A stretch of 5,582 nt of DNA from Thermodesulfobacteriota bacterium (GTDB lineage: Bacteria; Desulfobacterota; Dissulfuribacteria; Dissulfuribacterales; UBA3076): assembly GCA_003645605.1 (NCBI GenBank), contig QNAY01000109.1, forward strand, positions 1 to 5,582. The letters are read 5' to 3'. A program made the translations under genes and the position numbers. This document shows positions 5,554 to 5,582 of this stretch, one piece after another (positions within the stretch are counted from its first letter, which is position 1; each line of letters starts with the position of its first letter). The notes beneath the pieces are model-generated. The model had not been told where the DNA came from and ran no database searches. It worked only from the letters and a program-made list of their open reading frames with translations.

Positions 5554-5582
5554 TGCTGAATTGTGAATGCTGAATGCTGAAT
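5554..5582. repeat. TGCTGAA heptamer tandem array, cut by the window edge
   Basis: The units are TGCTGAA, TTGTGAA, TGCTGAA, TGCTGAA and a final T. The array begins 15 bp upstream of the Smr GTG and continues past the window. Its unit differs from the other arrays but has the same 7-bp period. Confidence 0.85.

Overview
The window is a compact bacterial chromosome segment with four complete genes, all on the minus strand. In transcription order (high to low coordinates) they are: an Smr-domain protein, a thymidylate kinase (tmk), a ComEC/Rec2 DNA-uptake channel, and a cation diffusion facilitator (CDF) transporter with an extra C-terminal domain that looks like NifX/NifB-type (dinitrogenase iron-molybdenum cofactor) domains. 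Moderate GC, the CDF+NifX-like architecture, the Smr sequence style and the many 7-bp tandem repeats between genes suggest a Desulfobacterota- or Nitrospirota-like anaerobe. This is an inference from overall style, not a firm taxonomic call.

Layout. 5540-5582 holds the start of a TGCTGAA heptamer array that runs off the window. 4757-5539 is the Smr gene, which overlaps tmk (4131-4763) by a few bases with a shared stop/start, so the two are almost certainly co-transcribed and translationally coupled. The tmk reading frame ends inside a second heptamer array (AATTTCT units). A 218-bp spacer (3913-4130) carries a hairpin, a weak promoter-like pair, a roughly 100-bp composite repeat and a 13-mer that recurs elsewhere. 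comEC fills 1456-3912. A 108-bp spacer (1348-1455) carries a second copy of the composite repeat in inverted orientation, and this copy runs into the 5' end of the CDF gene (136-1347). The last 135 bases hold a REP-like imperfect palindrome and the other copy of the 13-mer.

How the genes fit together: Smr/tmk is a housekeeping pair (nucleic-acid processing and dTTP supply). comEC is a stand-alone competence gene with no comEA or pilin neighbour visible. The CDF transporter is a metal exporter with an appended domain that could bind a metal or cofactor. No shared pathway is evident.

The most unusual material is between the genes. Every gene boundary except the Smr/tmk overlap carries repeats: 7-bp-period arrays at three of them, a palindrome and 13-mer at the fourth. 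Two copies of a structured element (heptamer arms around a conserved core, 35 bp identical) flank comEC head to head. At two places the repeats enter coding sequence: the end of tmk and the start of the CDF gene. No rRNA, tRNA, CRISPR array or transposase gene was seen.
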